DNA from: Duganella sp. 1411
GTDB taxonomy: Bacteria > Pseudomonadota > Gammaproteobacteria > Burkholderiales > Burkholderiaceae_D
Reading direction: 5' to 3'
Assembly (NCBI RefSeq): GCF_017833525.1
Contig: NZ_JAFICD010000001.1
Span: 1,550,001-1,614,000 of the forward strand
DNA length: 64,000 bases
Shown here: positions 1-16,370 of the stretch, piece after piece
Layout of the letters: the number at the start of each line of letters is the position of its first letter
Numbering within the stretch: position 1 is the first letter of the stretch
The notes under the pieces: generated by a model
The model's input: only the letters and a program-made list of their open reading frames with translations
Told to the model about the DNA's origin: nothing
The model's database searches: none
Program-made: the position numbers and the translations under genes

Positions 1-3000
1 GTCGTAGACCGCGCGCGCGTCGCCCCCCTGCGCCAGCGCCAGCGCGGTTTTGCAGGCGGTCGGCAAGGGACGATTCATACCGTCGCGCCACAGGCAGACC
101 AGTTCGCGCAGCGCTTCCAGCGCCTCGTCCCGTGGCAGCGCCTTCATCGTCACGATGGCGTCGCGCGCCACCAGGTAACCTGTGACGGGCATGCCGGCGG
201 CGGCGGCGGCCAGCTGCCGCAACCACATGGCGATCAGCTTGTCGCCGCGCGGCTTGCCCTGCTTGTCCGTCACCTTGGACGACATCTGCGTCAGCCACAC
301 CGTCTCGACGCCGTTGCTGCGCAGCTGGTCGATCCAGTCGTCCAGGCGCACGCCGGCCAGCACCAGGCTAAGCGCCACCTTGGCGGCCGGATGCGGATAA
401 TGCTCGCGCAAGGTGAGCCACGCGCAGCGCACCGGCACCAGCGCCTCCACCAGCTGGCGCTGATACTGCTGGCCGATCAAACCGATCGGCAGCACGCCTT
501 CGCGCGCCAGCCTCTCGGAGCGCTCGGTCAGCTTGTCGTAGACTTCCTCGATCTGCTCCGCCTCTGCGCCGTCGTCGAGCATCGTGTCCTCGAGCAGGTA
601 GCGTTCCAGCGCGTTCAGCGAAAACGGTTCCTCGTCCTCGCCCACCAGCGCCGACTCGCCGAACATGACGCCCAGCCGCTGGCGGAAGAAGAAGCGCACC
701 GGCTGGCGCACGAAATTATTCAGGCTAAGCAGCTTGAGGCTGAATTTATCGTCGATGTCGAACGGCGGCAGCTCCGACGGTGGCGCTTGTTCCTCCTCCC
801 CCACCCGGTGCGCCTCGCGCCATTCGCGCGCGTACGTCAGCAAGCCGCCGGCCTCGAAATAACGGCGGCTGAACGGCTGCAACGCGTGCTCGGTGGTGCG
901 CGCGTGGAGATCCAGTCCCCAGCCGTTGACCAGATAGTCGCGCAGCTGCGACACCAGCACCGACGCCGGCTGCTCGCTGTTGTCGCGCACATTGCGCCCC
1001 ACCCAGCTGATGTACAGCTTGTCGCGCGCGGCCAGCAGCGCCTCCAGCATCAGGTAGCGGTCGTCGTCGCGGCGCGAGCGGTCGCCGGGACGCGCCATGC
1101 CCGGCTGCGCCAGCAGATCGAAGTCGGCCTTCGGCGCGCGGCGCGGAAAATCGCCGTCGTTCATGCCGAGCAGGCACACCACGCGGAACGGCACCGCGCG
1201 CATCGGCATCAGGGTGCAGAAGGTCACCCCGCCGGAGACGAATTGGTGGTTCAAGGTCGGCTCGTCCATCAATCCCAGCCAGGCCTCGCGCAGCACCGCC
1301 AGCGGCACCGCCTCATCGAACTGCGCGCCCTCGCAGGTTTCGAGCCAGTTATTGAGGGCGTCGTCCAGCTGCGCCAGGGTCAGGCGGTCGCCCTCCTCGC
1401 CGGAGGTGAAGAACGCCGCCAGCAAGGCGCGCGCCTGCACGCCCCAATCGGCCGGGGAGCGCGGCTGCGCCAGCACCGCGCGCCAGTGCAGCAGCGCCTC
1501 GACCAGTTGCGCCAGCGAGCCGGCCAGCGCGGCATCGAGCCCGCCAACCTCCGAAAACGGCTCGATGCCGGCGAAGCTCGCGCTGACGTTGCCGCCTCCG
1601 CCGCTGGCATAACCGAGCAGCATGCGGCGCACGCCGAAGATCCAGGCGTTCTGCTCACCGGCCGGCCCCAGTCCCAGGCCGCTGCGGTGTTCCTGGTCCA
1701 GCCCCCAGCGCACGCCGGCGCCTTCGATCCACAGGCCCAGCGTCGGCAAATCCTCCTCGGCCAGGCCGAAGCGCGATGCCAGCGCCGGCACGTCCAGCAG
1801 GTCGCGGATCTCGCTCTGGCGGCAGCGCTGCTGGGGCAAGCGCAGCAGCCATTCGAGCGCCACCAGCAGCGGGTTGACGCTGCGGTCGTTGACGTCGCCG
1901 ATTTCAAACGGAATGTAGCGCGCGTCGCCACGCCGATGCTGCGCGAACACCGCGTGGATGGCGGCCGAGAAGGTGTCGATGTCCGGCACCATCACCACCA
2001 CGTCGCGCGGCCGCAGCGGCGCCGCGCCATCTTCGGCGCCGGCGAACATCTGCAGCAGCTGGTCGTGCAGCACCTCCACCTCGCGCTGCACGCTGTGGGT
2101 GATGTGGAATTCGATCGAGCGGTCCTCGTCCGGCGGCGGCACGTGCGGGTGCTCGGACAACGGCAGCAGATCGCGCACGGCCGCCTGCACCTGCGACAGC
2201 AACGTGTCGCCCTCGCCTTCGCTGAACAGATCGATGCGCAGCGGCGCCACGTGGTCTTCGTCGCCGGCCTCCGCGGCGACGGCCGCCGCGCTGGCCGAGG
2301 CCTCGTCGAATTCGTCGAGCATGCGGACGAAGTCGCGTCCCTGGCGCCCCCAGCTGGCCAGCAGCGGATGGCTGTGCGCATGCAGCTCTTCGAGCGGAAT
2401 CTGGCCCAGGTCCTGGCCGTTGCGCAGTTGCTGGCGGCGGTGGGCGGAGCGCAGCAGGTCGCGCCCTTCGATGATGTCGCCCCAATAAAACTGGCAGGGA
2501 TTGGGCACCGCCAGCACCACCTGAGAATAGCGCGCCAGCGAGGCGAGCGCCTGCAGGCTTTGATACGGCAGCGCCGAGACGCCGAAAATGACGATGCGGC
2601 GCGGCAGGCGGCCCAGCGGCGCCTCGCCGGCGGCGGCCGCGCGCACGAATTCCGTGTGCACGGTGGCGCGGCCCAGGTCGCGCTCTGCGGGGTCGACGTC
2701 GGCGATCACCGCGCGCCACAACTGGCCCTGCCAGCGCTGGTCGTCCGGCAGCGGCACCGCCTCGTCGCGGGCGCTGCGCATCTGGTCGCGCCCGCGCGCC
2801 CAGTCGTCGAGCCAGTCGGCGCGGTAGACCTGGTACTGGTCGAACAAGTCGGCCAGCCGCTCGGCCAGTTGCAGGCGGCGCTCCGCCTCGCCGTCGGCCA
2901 GGAAGTGGCGCAGCGGCGCGAAGACGGGATCGGCCAGCAGGGTCGGCAGCAAGCGCATCAGGCGCCACGTCAGCGGGCCCTTGTCGAAGGCGGAACGGAC

Positions 3001-3267
3001 CGGCACCCGGTCGCGCCCCAGCATGCCGCGATAGGTCTCCCACAGAAACCGGGCCGGCAGCGCCACGCGGGTGGCGGCGCACACGCCCATCTCCTCGGCC
3101 AGCGCGATCTTGAGCCACTCGGCCACGCCGTTGGACTGCACCAGGAAGATGTCCGATTCGAGCGCCCCGAGCGGGTGATTGCGCAGCCACTGGAACACGG
3201 CCGCGCGCAGCTGTTCCATTTGATTGCCGTGCAAAATCAACAAGCCGGAGGTGATGCTGGGTTGCAT
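1..3267 (-). CDS. recC: RecC subunit of the RecBCD (exodeoxyribonuclease V) complex, 3' end outside window
   Basis: RecC is the inactivated-helicase subunit that recognises Chi and splits DNA ends for RecB and RecD during double-strand-break repair. The frame is open from the ATG at 3267 to the window edge, giving 1089 residues; the E. coli protein is about 1120, so only the last few dozen are missing. The N-terminus reads MQPSITSGLLILHGNQME, followed by the family pattern LESDIFLVQSNGVAEWL and, further on, FGVSALP and QFYWGDI, all typical of RecC. recB and recD would be expected beyond the left edge on the same strand. A long open frame on the opposite strand (391-3513) is an artefact of high GC third positions. 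Confidence 0.93.
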   Translation of the reverse strand, partial: MQPSITSGLLILHGNQMEQLRAAVFQWLRNHPLGALESDIFLVQSNGVAEWLKIALAEEMGVCAATRVALPARFLWETYRGMLGRDRVPVRSAFDKGPLTWRLMRLLPTLLADPVFAPLRHFLADGEAERRLQLAERLADLFDQYQVYRADWLDDWARGRDQMRSARDEAVPLPDDQRWQGQLWRAVIADVDPAERDLGRATVHTEFVRAAAAGEAPLGRLPRRIVIFGVSALPYQSLQALASLARYSQVVLAVPNPCQFYWGDIIEGRDLLRSAHRRQQLRNGQDLGQIPLEELHAHSHPLLASWGRQGRDFVRMLDEFDEASASAAAVAAEAGDEDHVAPLRIDLFSEGEGDTLLSQVQAAVRDLLPLSEHPHVPPPDEDRSIEFHITHSVQREVEVLHDQLLQMFAGAEDGAAPLRPRDVVVMVPDIDTFSAAIHAVFAQHRRGDARYIPFEIGDVNDRSVNPLLVALEWLLRLPQQRCRQSEIRDLLDVPALASRFGLAEEDLPTLGLWIEGAGVRWGLDQEHRSGLGLGPAGEQNAWIFGVRRMLLGYASGGGGNVSASFAGIEPFSEVGGLDAALAGSLAQLVEALLHWRAVLAQPRSPADWGVQARALLAAFFTSGEEGDRLTLAQLDDALNNWLETCEGAQFDEAVPLAVLREAWLGLMDEPTLNHQFVSGGVTFCTLMPMRAVPFRVVCLLGMNDGDFPRRAPKADFDLLAQPGMARPGDRSRRDDDRYLMLEALLAARDKLYISWVGRNVRDNSEQPASVLVSQLRDYLVNGWGLDLHARTTEHALQPFSRRYFEAGGLLTYAREWREAHRVGEEEQAPPSELPPFDIDDKFSLKLLSLNNFVRQPVRFFFRQRLGVMFGESALVGEDEEPFSLNALERYLLEDTMLDDGAEAEQIEEVYDKLTERSERLAREGVLPIGLIGQQYQRQLVEALVPVRCAWLTLREHYPHPAAKVALSLVLAGVRLDDWIDQLRSNGVETVWLTQMSSKVTDKQGKPRGDKLIAMWLRQLAAAAAGMPVTGYLVARDAIVTMKALPRDEALEALRELVCLWRDGMNRPLPTACKTALALAQGGDARAVYD

Positions 3268-3331
3268 AAGACTCTTTATCGGGAAAGACGCGCCGTCAAA
3301 ACGCCGCAGTCAAAACCCTATTATCGCTCAT

Positions 3332-6300
3332 CTAGCTATGGTCGTACGCCAGCAGCTCCTGTGCGATGTGCCGGTCCAGCACCACCAGCATGGCGTGCAT
3401 CTGCGCTACCAGGCGGCGTGCGTTGGCCGTGTCGGGGTCCGACCGCACCCGCTCCAGCGCCAGGCACAGGTTCCCGAAGCGCATCGCCCCGACCGCGCGC
3501 GCGGACGATTTGATGCGATGGCCCAGCTCCGACAGCAGCAGCAAATCGTCCCGCGCCAGCGCCGCGTCGATCTCGCGCATGCCGTCGCGCGCCGATTCGA
3601 CGAACAGCAGCGCGTATTTGCGCATCTTGTCCGGCTTGCCGCCGAAGGTCTGCGCCAGCGCGGCCAGGTCAAACAGCTCGCCGTCCACCGGTTCCGCTTC
3701 CGCCACCGGTGACAGCGTTTGCAAGCCCGCTTGCGCAATGCCCTGGGCGCGGATTTCCACGTCCGCGTCCGTCATCGTCCGCACCGGCGGCTGGGCCGGC
3801 GCCAGCGCCCCGGTCGCCGCCGCCGGGCTGCTGCCATCGGCCATCGTGAAATACGACGGCGGCGGCGGCGACAACGGCCGCGCCGGGGCGCTCGCCGACC
3901 TGGCCCGCTGGCTCATCCACTTCGACAGCATATTAAACAGCAGCTTGGGCGCGATCGGCTTGGTCACGAATTCGTCCATGCCCGCCTCCAGGCAGCGCTC
4001 CTGGTCGCCGCGCCCGGCGTTGGCCGTCATCGCGATGATCAAGGTGCCCGACAGCTTGGGATGCGCACGGATCAGGCGCGTGGTCTCGTAGCCGTCCATC
4101 ACCGGCATCTGCACGTCCATCAGCACGCAATCGAAGCGCTCCTTGAGCAGTAGGTCGATCGCCTCCTTGCCGTTGTTGGCCACGCAGACGGTGGCGCCGG
4201 CGTCCTCCAGCAATTCCTGGCCGACCTGCTGGCTGAAGATATTGTCCTCGACCAGCAGGATCGACGCGCCGCGTATGCTGTCGAGCACCTCCGGCTGCAC
4301 CGTCTCCACGTTCGGCTGCAGGAACTGCGTGCCCTTGGCCAGCCGCGCGGTGAACCAGAAGGTGCTGCCCTCGCCCGGCTGGCTGTCGACGCCGACGCCG
4401 CCGCCCATCAACTCGGCCAGCTGCTTGCTGATGACCAGTCCCAGGCCGGTGCCGCCGTAGCGCCGCGTGGTCGACGTGTCGGCCTGGTGGAACGATTGGA
4501 ACAGCTGCGACATCTGCTCCGTCGTCATGCCGATGCCGCGGTCGGCCACCTCGAAGCGCACCAGGATGTGGCAATCACTATCCTCCAACTGGCGCGCGCG
4601 CACATGCACCTTGCCGTTCTCGGAGAACTTGATGGCGTTGCTGGTGAAGTTCAGCAGCACCTGCTCGAGCCGCAGCGGATCGCCGCGCAGTTGGCGCGCC
4701 ATCCCCGGACAGACTTCGTACACCAGCTCCAGCCCCTTGGCTTTCGCGCTCTCGCCCAATTGGCTAGTGATGTTGGCCAGCAGCGCGTCGAGCGTGAAGT
4801 CGAGCATCTCCAAGTCCATCTTGCCCGCCTCGATCTTGGAGAAGTCCAGGATATCGTTGATGATGCCCAGCAGGTGCTGGCCCGAGTGGTAGATCTTCAG
4901 CAGATAGTCGCGCTGCTTCGGATGGGTGACCGATTTGAGCGCCAGGTGGGCCATGCCGATGATGCTGTTCATCGGCGTGCGGATCTCGTGACTCATATTG
5001 GACAGGAAATCGCTCTTGGCCTGGTTGGCCGTGTCGGCCTTCTCCTTGAGCTGATGCAGCTCCGTGACATCGGTCGACATGCCGATCACCGCCGTCACCG
5101 AGCGGCCGATTTCCACCGGCGCCCTGACGGTCCAGTGATATTGCACCTCGCCGTCCGGGCCGACGAACTGCGTCTCGCCGGAGCGCTTGACGTTCTCCTG
5201 GAACACCGGCTGCTCCAGCGCCCACGCGGCGTCGGCGGCGGCGGCCGGCATCAGCTCGCGATCGAGCTTGCCGACGATGTCCTGCACCGGCAGGCCAAGA
5301 CTGTGCGCCATGCGCGCGTTGACATAGATGAAGCGGCGGTTCTGGTCCTTCATGTAGACGTGGGCGTCGACATTGTTCAGCACCGTGTCGAGCAGCACGC
5401 GGTGCTTGACGGCGCGCCGCCGCGACGAGTACAGCACCGCCAGATAACTATATAGCAGCAGCGTGCCGGCGAAGCCGGTCAAGCCGGCCAGCCACGGGAA
5501 GTAGACGTCGAAGCCGCTCAACAGCTCCGACTTCTTCACCTGGAAGTGGGCCTTCCACAGGCTGCCGTTGAAATCGATCGGCAGCACCGATTCCAGATAG
5601 TCGCCGCGCTGATCGGCCGGCAGCGGCGTCACGGCGGTCGCGCCGGTGTCATTGAACAGCAGCCGGTCGTGCTGTTCGATGACCAGGCGGCGCTGCTCGA
5701 CATCGGTGCTGGCGTCGGCGTACAGCGTCAAATGCACCTGGCGCACGGTCATCTCGTCGATCGCCCCCTGCACCAGCTTGGCCACGCTGAAGCCCAGCCC
5801 CACCGATCCCAGATAGGCGGCGCGGCGCGCGGCCACGTCGCCCAGCGGCAGATTGCGGCGGTACACCGGCAGCCGCAAGCCCAGCGCGGTCTGGCGCATC
5901 GGCTGCTCGATGACGAAGGGTTGACCCGAGGCGCTCACGTGGCCGCTGTCGCGCGCCGCCGCGTTCAATTTCTCGACCACGGGACTGGTCAACAGATCGA
6001 GCCCCATTTTCTCGTTCTGCAGATCGGCCGGTTCGACGTAGGTCAGCGGCGCGTAGCTGGGACGGCGCCCGGCCGGATGGATGTCGAAATCGGGATAGCC
6101 AAGCGGCGACAGGCTGCGGTCGGCCCGCACCGCCGCGACGAACGCGTCGCGCTGGGCGTCGCTGACCACCGGCGCCCAACTGAGCATGGCGATGGCGGGG
6201 AACTGGCGCGGCAAATCGAGTCCCGCCACATATTGGTGGAATTGCAGGCGACTCAGGTCGTCGCTGGTCTGGAACAGCGCCACCAGGCCGCGCGTCAGGT

Positions 6301-6505
6301 CCGAATACGACTTGATGCGCGCCGAGATGGCGTACTGGGTGCTGCGCGCCAGGTTCTCGAAACGCTGATCGGCGTCGGCCTCGACGATCCGCGCGGCGAC
6401 CCCATACAAGGTCGCCCCCAACGCCGTGGCCAAAGTCCAGCCCGCAACCCAAAACAGCGCGCGCGACCGCAAGGCGGTTTTTCTGCTGTTAGCGGAATTA
6501 AGCAT
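3332..6505 (-). CDS. CHASE-domain hybrid sensor histidine kinase with receiver and HPt
   Basis: This 1057-residue membrane kinase probably starts a phosphorelay. In order it has an N-terminal membrane segment (about 15-38), a periplasmic CHASE-type sensor (about 80-300), a second membrane segment (about 335-357), a PAS domain (about 370-480), HisKA with the H-box [11 protein letters not shown] (phospho-His506), and HATPase_c with DRGIG and GGTGLGL boxes. A receiver follows (LVEDN; phospho-Asp797 in [11 protein letters not shown]), then a C-terminal HPt domain with [13 protein letters not shown] (His996). All phosphotransfer residues are present, so an intramolecular His-Asp-His relay is likely. 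CHASE domains bind small extracellular ligands; this ligand is unknown. The output regulator is not obvious; the receiver-GGDEF protein at 8.5 kb is a nearby candidate. It lies 64 bp downstream of the recC start, on the same strand. Confidence 0.93.
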   Translation of the reverse strand: MLNSANSRKTALRSRALFWVAGWTLATALGATLYGVAARIVEADADQRFENLARSTQYAISARIKSYSDLTRGLVALFQTSDDLSRLQFHQYVAGLDLPRQFPAIAMLSWAPVVSDAQRDAFVAAVRADRSLSPLGYPDFDIHPAGRRPSYAPLTYVEPADLQNEKMGLDLLTSPVVEKLNAAARDSGHVSASGQPFVIEQPMRQTALGLRLPVYRRNLPLGDVAARRAAYLGSVGLGFSVAKLVQGAIDEMTVRQVHLTLYADASTDVEQRRLVIEQHDRLLFNDTGATAVTPLPADQRGDYLESVLPIDFNGSLWKAHFQVKKSELLSGFDVYFPWLAGLTGFAGTLLLYSYLAVLYSSRRRAVKHRVLLDTVLNNVDAHVYMKDQNRRFIYVNARMAHSLGLPVQDIVGKLDRELMPAAAADAAWALEQPVFQENVKRSGETQFVGPDGEVQYHWTVRAPVEIGRSVTAVIGMSTDVTELHQLKEKADTANQAKSDFLSNMSHEIRTPMNSIIGMAHLALKSVTHPKQRDYLLKIYHSGQHLLGIINDILDFSKIEAGKMDLEMLDFTLDALLANITSQLGESAKAKGLELVYEVCPGMARQLRGDPLRLEQVLLNFTSNAIKFSENGKVHVRARQLEDSDCHILVRFEVADRGIGMTTEQMSQLFQSFHQADTSTTRRYGGTGLGLVISKQLAELMGGGVGVDSQPGEGSTFWFTARLAKGTQFLQPNVETVQPEVLDSIRGASILLVEDNIFSQQVGQELLEDAGATVCVANNGKEAIDLLLKERFDCVLMDVQMPVMDGYETTRLIRAHPKLSGTLIIAMTANAGRGDQERCLEAGMDEFVTKPIAPKLLFNMLSKWMSQRARSASAPARPLSPPPPSYFTMADGSSPAAATGALAPAQPPVRTMTDADVEIRAQGIAQAGLQTLSPVAEAEPVDGELFDLAALAQTFGGKPDKMRKYALLFVESARDGMREIDAALARDDLLLLSELGHRIKSSARAVGAMRFGNLCLALERVRSDPDTANARRLVAQMHAMLVVLDRHIAQELLAYDHS

Positions 6506-6696
6506 GCGCCATCACTTTATTCTTTCGGGATAGACAACAAATCTCAAAAACTTTTGCATCACAGCAGCATACTATTAATGCCGCTCGGTAACCAGCGAAA
6601 GAATTTTGAGAGATTTGGTGAGAATCAAGGGAACCATATGACATAAGGGCACTCTAACTGATGAGCTTGTGTAACTCAGTGTTGGAGGAGCGCATC
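6506..6696. other. Divergent intergenic region, kinase / PHP hydrolase
   Basis: About 190 bp separate the divergent kinase (minus) and PHP hydrolase (plus). It is less GC-rich than the genes around it and should hold both promoters. No clear consensus -35/-10 pair was identified. A strong Shine-Dalgarno GGAGGAG at 6685-6691 supports the downstream start at 6697 rather than the upstream in-frame ATG at 6661. Confidence 0.5.
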
Positions 6697-8316
6697 ATGT
6701 CTGCCAAATCTGTTGTATCTGCCACGGTATTAACGATTTTTTGCTGCATCGCCGGCGCCACGCCGGGCGGCGGCGAGGCCCATGCATCCGACCACCGCGA
6801 GTTCGACGCCGTCCTGCAAACCCCATTTCATGCCGACAACAAGGGCATGCGGACCATTACACTGCATTTCAGCTACCCGGATAGTGAGCAAACGCAACAA
6901 GTGCGTTGGCAATTGGAATTATTACGCGCCGATGAGCGGGTGCTGAAGCGCTGGAAAGGCCGGGCGAGTCTGGCCGCTGCGGCGCTGGCGGTGCCGATCC
7001 GCTGGAACGCCCGCGCCCGCCTGGGGACCACGGGCAGGCTGCCGGCCGGTCTCTACCGGCTACGGCTGCGGGCCGGCATCGAGAACGCTATCGACAACAC
7101 TGTTGATATAGAACAAAGCTGGGAGGTCGCCGTCGGCCGGCCCCGTCCGGCGCCGTTGGCGTCGGCGCCGGCGCTGGCCGGCCCGCGCGCCACGCCCTAC
7201 CAGGCCTACCTGGGCAACCTGCACAGCCAGACCAACCACAGCGACGGCGGCGGCGCGCTCAACCAATGCAGCGGCGCGCAGCCGCCGCAAAGCGCGGCGC
7301 TCGGCCCGACCGAGGCCTACGGCTACGCGCGCCGGCACGGCCTGGACTTTCTGATGACGTCCGAACACAACCACATGTTCGACGGTTCCCACGGCACCAA
7401 CGCCGACGCCGAGCCGGCGGCCGTCAAGGCGCTGTACCACAGCGGCGTGCACGCGGCCAACACCTGGAACCTGGCGCATCCGGATTTGCTCGCCATCTAC
7501 GGGCAGGAATGGGGCGTGATCAACAACGGCGGCCACCTGAACATCCTCAACGGCGAAGAGCTGCTGGGCTGGGAGCGCAACGCCGCCGGCGCCCTGCTGG
7601 CCGACACCGCCACGCCGAGGAACGATTACGCGACCCTGTACGCGCTGATGCGCCAGCGCGGCTGGGTCGGCCAGTTCAACCATCCCCGGGCCGACCAGTT
7701 CGCCATCGGCGGCAAGCCGCTGGCCTGGACGCCGGACGGCGACGCGGCCATGTTGTTGTGCGAGGTCATGAACAGCAACGCCTTTTCCAACCGCGACGAC
7801 GAGTCCGAGCCGCAGCACAGCAACTACGAGGCGGGCTGCAACAAGCTGCTCGAGGCCGGCTACCACGTCGCCTTCGCCAGCAACCAGGACAACCACTGCG
7901 CCAACTGGGGGGCGTCGTACGGCAACCGCACGGCCGTGCTGCTCAAGCGGGGCGAGGCGCTGAACGGCGCCACCTTCCTGGCGGCGCTCAAGGCGCGGCG
8001 CGTCTACGCCACGATGGACAAAAACGCCGAATTGATACTGACCGCCAACGGCCACATGATGGGCGAGCGCTTCGACAACCAGGGCCGGCTGACCTTGCGG
8101 GTCGGCTACGTGGGCCGGCGCGGCCAGCGCGCCGCCGCCGTCAAACTGTTTGCCGGCGTGCCCGGACGCAACGGCGAGGTCAGCGTACTCAGCCGCAAGG
8201 CCCACACCGTCTTCACGCCCAAGCTCGGCGAGCACTTTTATTATGCGCGGGTGACGCAAAACGACGGAAAAATGCTGTGGAGCGCGCCGGTCTGGGTCAC
8301 GCAGCGTCCGCGTTAG
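6697..8316 (+). CDS. Exported PHP-domain (CehA/McbA-like) metallohydrolase
   Basis: This is a 539-residue putative periplasmic hydrolase. The first ~35 residues form a signal peptide (MSAKSVVSATVLTIFCCIAG, then an HAS-type end). An all-beta region of about 130 residues precedes the PHP-like catalytic part, marked by YLGNLHSQTNHSDGG, GLDFLMTSEHNH, GQEWG, GQFNHPR and FASNQDNH, which supply the His/Asp/Glu metal ligands of the family. PHP/CehA enzymes are metal-dependent phosphoesterases or esterases; the substrate here is unknown. The first motif differs from the usual H-x-H: a Gln stands where the second His is expected and a His follows three residues later. The start at 6697 is chosen for its SD spacing; 6661 would add 12 residues before the signal peptide. 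Confidence 0.75.
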   Translation: MSAKSVVSATVLTIFCCIAGATPGGGEAHASDHREFDAVLQTPFHADNKGMRTITLHFSYPDSEQTQQVRWQLELLRADERVLKRWKGRASLAAAALAVPIRWNARARLGTTGRLPAGLYRLRLRAGIENAIDNTVDIEQSWEVAVGRPRPAPLASAPALAGPRATPYQAYLGNLHSQTNHSDGGGALNQCSGAQPPQSAALGPTEAYGYARRHGLDFLMTSEHNHMFDGSHGTNADAEPAAVKALYHSGVHAANTWNLAHPDLLAIYGQEWGVINNGGHLNILNGEELLGWERNAAGALLADTATPRNDYATLYALMRQRGWVGQFNHPRADQFAIGGKPLAWTPDGDAAMLLCEVMNSNAFSNRDDESEPQHSNYEAGCNKLLEAGYHVAFASNQDNHCANWGASYGNRTAVLLKRGEALNGATFLAALKARRVYATMDKNAELILTANGHMMGERFDNQGRLTLRVGYVGRRGQRAAAVKLFAGVPGRNGEVSVLSRKAHTVFTPKLGEHFYYARVTQNDGKMLWSAPVWVTQRPR

Positions 8317-8541
8317 TACGCCGCGCGAAGGCGCACTAAACGGGCGCGGCGAGCCAGAAATTTCCTGTACTCTATATCGCTAAGTGAAAACGTTGCCAAC
8401 TTGATTGACAGATCGCTAAAATAACCAAAATCTCATGTTGCGGCAACGCACAATATTGCTTGACTCCCAGACATACAGGAGTATCTTTTACCTTCCAGAC
8501 AGATTCCACCGGACCGTAACCTGACAACCATACAGCCCGCC

Positions 8542-10434
8542 GTGCAGATCCCAAAAGTTCTCCTCGTCAACGACGATCCGGCCAGCCTGTATGCGCTGGA
8601 AAGCTTGCTCACCGATGCAGTCGAACGGCAGATATACGAGCTGGTCACCGCCGGCTCGGGCAAGGAGGCGTTGCGCCAGGTGCTGTTGCACGAATTCGCC
8701 GTCATCCTGCTCGACGTCAGCATGCCGGGCATGGACGGCTTCGAGACGGCCGAGGCGATCCACTCGCATCCGCGCTCGGCCAGCGTGCCGATCATCTTCA
8801 TCACCGCCCACTACGCCGACGAGATGAACCGGCTGCGCGCCTACCAGGCCGGCGCCGCCGACTATCTGTTTACGCCGGTGATACCGCAGATCCTGCAGTC
8901 CAAGGTGGTGGTGTTCGTCGACATGGCGCTGAAAAACATGCAGTTGCAAAGCAAGACCGAGGAGCTGGTGCGCCTCAACCAGGATTTGCGCGTGCAGCGC
9001 GTGCAGGACCTGCAGCGCATCAACGGCGAGCTGGAACTGGAGATCAAGGAGCGCAAGGTCGCCGAGCAGCGCGCGCACGACCTGTCGACGCGCGACGCGC
9101 TGACCAATCTGGTCAACCGCCGCGCGCTGATCCAGCACCTGGAGCACGCCGTCGCCGTCTCCGACCGCAATGGCATCGGCTTCGCGCTGCTGTTCCTCGA
9201 CCTCGACAAGTTCAAGCCGATCAACGACAACCACGGCCACGAGGTCGGCGACGAGCTGCTGCGCCAGGTGTCGGCGCGGCTGGCGGCGTCGGTGCGCGTG
9301 GCCGACATCGTCGCGCGGCTCGGCGGCGACGAATTCGTCGTGCTGATCGAGGGCCGCGCCGCCTCGGCCAACGCCGCCCGGGTGGCGCGCAAGATCGAGA
9401 TGGCCTGCGCCCTGCCCTTCGATATCGCCGGCCACCGCCTCAAGACGGCGGCCAGCATCGGCATCGCGCTGTATCCGCAGGACGGCGCCAACGCCCAGCT
9501 GCTGATGAAGCACGCCGACACCGCGATGTACCACGCCAAGCAGAATCCGGCGACGCCGGTGCAGTTCTTCCACGAGGGCCTCAACGTGCGCGAGCGCGAA
9601 CGGGCGCAATGGACGGCGGAGCTGCGCCAGGCGCTGGCCGGCGGCGAGCTGGAACTGCGCTACCAGCCGCAGGTGGAGATCCGCAGCGGCCGCGCCACCG
9701 GCGCCGAGGCGCGGCTGTATTGGCATCATCCGGCGCGCGGCTTGCTGGAGGCGGCGCAGTTCCTGCCGCACGTGCAGGACCGCCCGCTGCTGGACCTGAT
9801 CGACACCTGGGTCATCGACGAGGCCTGCGCGCAGTCGGCGCTGTGGCAACCGGCGGCGGCCGGCGGCGACGGCGACGCGGCCGGGGCGCCGCCATGCATC
9901 TGGATCAACCTGGCCACGCCCCAGCTGCACGCCGAACTGCTGCAAGAGCTGCTGCCGGCCTTGGACAAACACGGCCTGGCGCCGGGCAGCATCGGCGTCG
10001 AACTCAATGAAAAGCTGCTGCAAGGCGCCGCCGGACCGCTCGAGCAGTTGCTCGCGCGGTTGCAGGCGGCCGGCGTGCGCGGCGCGCTGGACGATTTCGG
10101 CAGCGCGCGCTCGTCGCTGGCCGCCTGCAAGCGCTGGCAGCTCGATGTGCTGAAGATCGACCCGGTGTTCGTCCACGCCATCGGCAACGATCAAGGCGGC
10201 ACCGACATCGTCGCCGCCGTGATCCACCTCGCGCGCGCCCTGTCCATGCGCGTCGTGGCGCTGGGCGTGGACCAGCGCCAGCAACTCGAAGTACTGCGCA
10301 AGCTGCGCTGCGACAGCTGCCAGGGCGAGCTGTTTTCGCCGCCATTGCCGGCCGCCGAAGCGCGGCTGCACATGTCGCCGGGCGCCGCCTCCTTTTCCTC
10401 CACCCTCCACACCCTCCTGAACAACGAGGATTAA
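8542..10434 (+). CDS. Receiver-GGDEF-EAL response regulator (probable diguanylate cyclase)
   Basis: This 630-residue cytoplasmic protein would make or sense cyclic-di-GMP under phosphorylation control. It has a receiver with Asp58 in [11 protein letters not shown], a coiled coil (about 130-175), and a GGDEF domain with intact GGDEF (261-265) and an RVAD inhibitory I-site (Arg252, Asp255). An EAL-type domain follows from about 360. The EAL part is eroded: the signature is EAR instead of EAL, and the usual AEGVE catalytic-loop motif reads ALGVD, losing a glutamate. ELNEK, DDFGSA and LKIDPVF are kept. I infer cyclase activity with a non-hydrolysing EAL. The start is a GTG with weak SD. It ends 4 bp before the HAMP kinase gene, so the two are probably co-transcribed and may be partners. 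Confidence 0.9.
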   Translation: MQIPKVLLVNDDPASLYALESLLTDAVERQIYELVTAGSGKEALRQVLLHEFAVILLDVSMPGMDGFETAEAIHSHPRSASVPIIFITAHYADEMNRLRAYQAGAADYLFTPVIPQILQSKVVVFVDMALKNMQLQSKTEELVRLNQDLRVQRVQDLQRINGELELEIKERKVAEQRAHDLSTRDALTNLVNRRALIQHLEHAVAVSDRNGIGFALLFLDLDKFKPINDNHGHEVGDELLRQVSARLAASVRVADIVARLGGDEFVVLIEGRAASANAARVARKIEMACALPFDIAGHRLKTAASIGIALYPQDGANAQLLMKHADTAMYHAKQNPATPVQFFHEGLNVRERERAQWTAELRQALAGGELELRYQPQVEIRSGRATGAEARLYWHHPARGLLEAAQFLPHVQDRPLLDLIDTWVIDEACAQSALWQPAAAGGDGDAAGAPPCIWINLATPQLHAELLQELLPALDKHGLAPGSIGVELNEKLLQGAAGPLEQLLARLQAAGVRGALDDFGSARSSLAACKRWQLDVLKIDPVFVHAIGNDQGGTDIVAAVIHLARALSMRVVALGVDQRQQLEVLRKLRCDSCQGELFSPPLPAAEARLHMSPGAASFSSTLHTLLNNED

Positions 10435-10438
10435 GCCG

Positions 10439-15354
<4,916 letters not shown>

Positions 15355-15355
<1 letters not shown>

Positions 15356-16353
15356 TGGCGGGCATGACGTCCCTCCTGGCCTCGCTGAAGTCGGCGCTGC
15401 GCTCGACCCAGGAGGCGGAGCTCAACGAGATCGGCGGCGCCGGCGACGAGGCCTTACCGCCGCCGACGGAGGCCAGCGCCGGCTCCAACGGCCACGCCGC
15501 GGCCGCCGTCCCGCCGGCGCGGCGCCACTCGCCATCGTCGGTGGAGGAACTGGAGCTGGAGCTGCTGCTCGAAGCGCTGTTTCAATGCCATGGCTACGAC
15601 TATCGCGGCTATGAGCGCGATCTGGTGCGCCGCAAGGTGCGGCTGATGATGGCGCAACTGTCCACGCCGACCATCTCCGCGCTGCAGGCGAAGGTGCTGC
15701 ACGATCCGGCGGCCTACAACGCCTTGTTGAAGGCACTGTATGTCGAACCGGCGCGGATGTTCGACGACGCCTCGGAAATCGCGCTGCTGCGCATGTCGCT
15801 GGGCGTCTGCCTGCACGGCGCCGCCGTGCCGCGCGTCTGGCTGGCCGATTGCGCGGGCGCGCAGCAGGCGTGGACGCTGGCCATCCTGCTGGAACAGGAA
15901 CAACTGGGGCCACGCACGGAAATCTACGCCACCGTCGCCAGCGACGCCCTGCTGGCCGAGGCGCTGGAGGCGAGCCTGCCGATGGCGCGTTTGAGCGAGC
16001 TGCAAGGTAACTACATGAAAAGCGGCGGTGCCGGCCGCCTGATCGACTATTTCGAGGTGAACGCGGAACGCACGCACGCCACGCTGCTGCCGCAGCTGCG
16101 CGGCCGCATCACGTGGGCGCAATACAACCTGGTGACGGACGCCTCGTTCAACGAATTCCAGATGATACTGGCCGCCCGCGCGCTGCCGGACTTCGGCGCG
16201 CAGCTGCGGCGGCGCGTGCTGCGGCTGTTCGACGACAGCCTGGCGCAATCGGGCATGCTGGTGCTGGACCGCCCGCTCGAAGACGACGACCCGCTGGCGA
16301 ACCAGTACAAACAGGTCTTCCCGCACCAGCCCTGGTACAAACGGGTAGCCTAG
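15355..16353 (+). CDS. CheR-like methyltransferase homologue, probably degenerate
   Basis: This 332-residue protein starts at the ATG overlapping the kinase stop (ATGA). After a variable ~55-residue N-terminus it shows the CheR N-terminal helical pattern (LLEALFQCHGYDYRGYERD, LVRRKVRLMM) and a Rossmann-like C-terminal part ending with PHQPWYKRVA, a typical CheR C-terminal pattern. The SAM-binding region, normally GCSTGEE followed by PYSLA, reads DCAGAQQAWTLAI, and the expected CRNVLIYF motif reads YNLVTD. I infer loss of methyltransferase activity, leaving a possible receptor-tail or scaffold role next to the HAMP kinase. It is not part of a chemotaxis operon here. Assignment to the fold is fairly sure; the loss of activity is inference. 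Confidence 0.75.
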
Positions 16354-16370
16354 GATTCAGCGCGCCGCTC

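Noticed and set aside
391..3513. 1040-codon open frame on the plus strand
   Set aside because: It is antisense to recC, whose minus-strand product has clear family motifs. The plus product is His/Gln/Arg-rich low-complexity sequence typical of an antisense frame in high-GC DNA.
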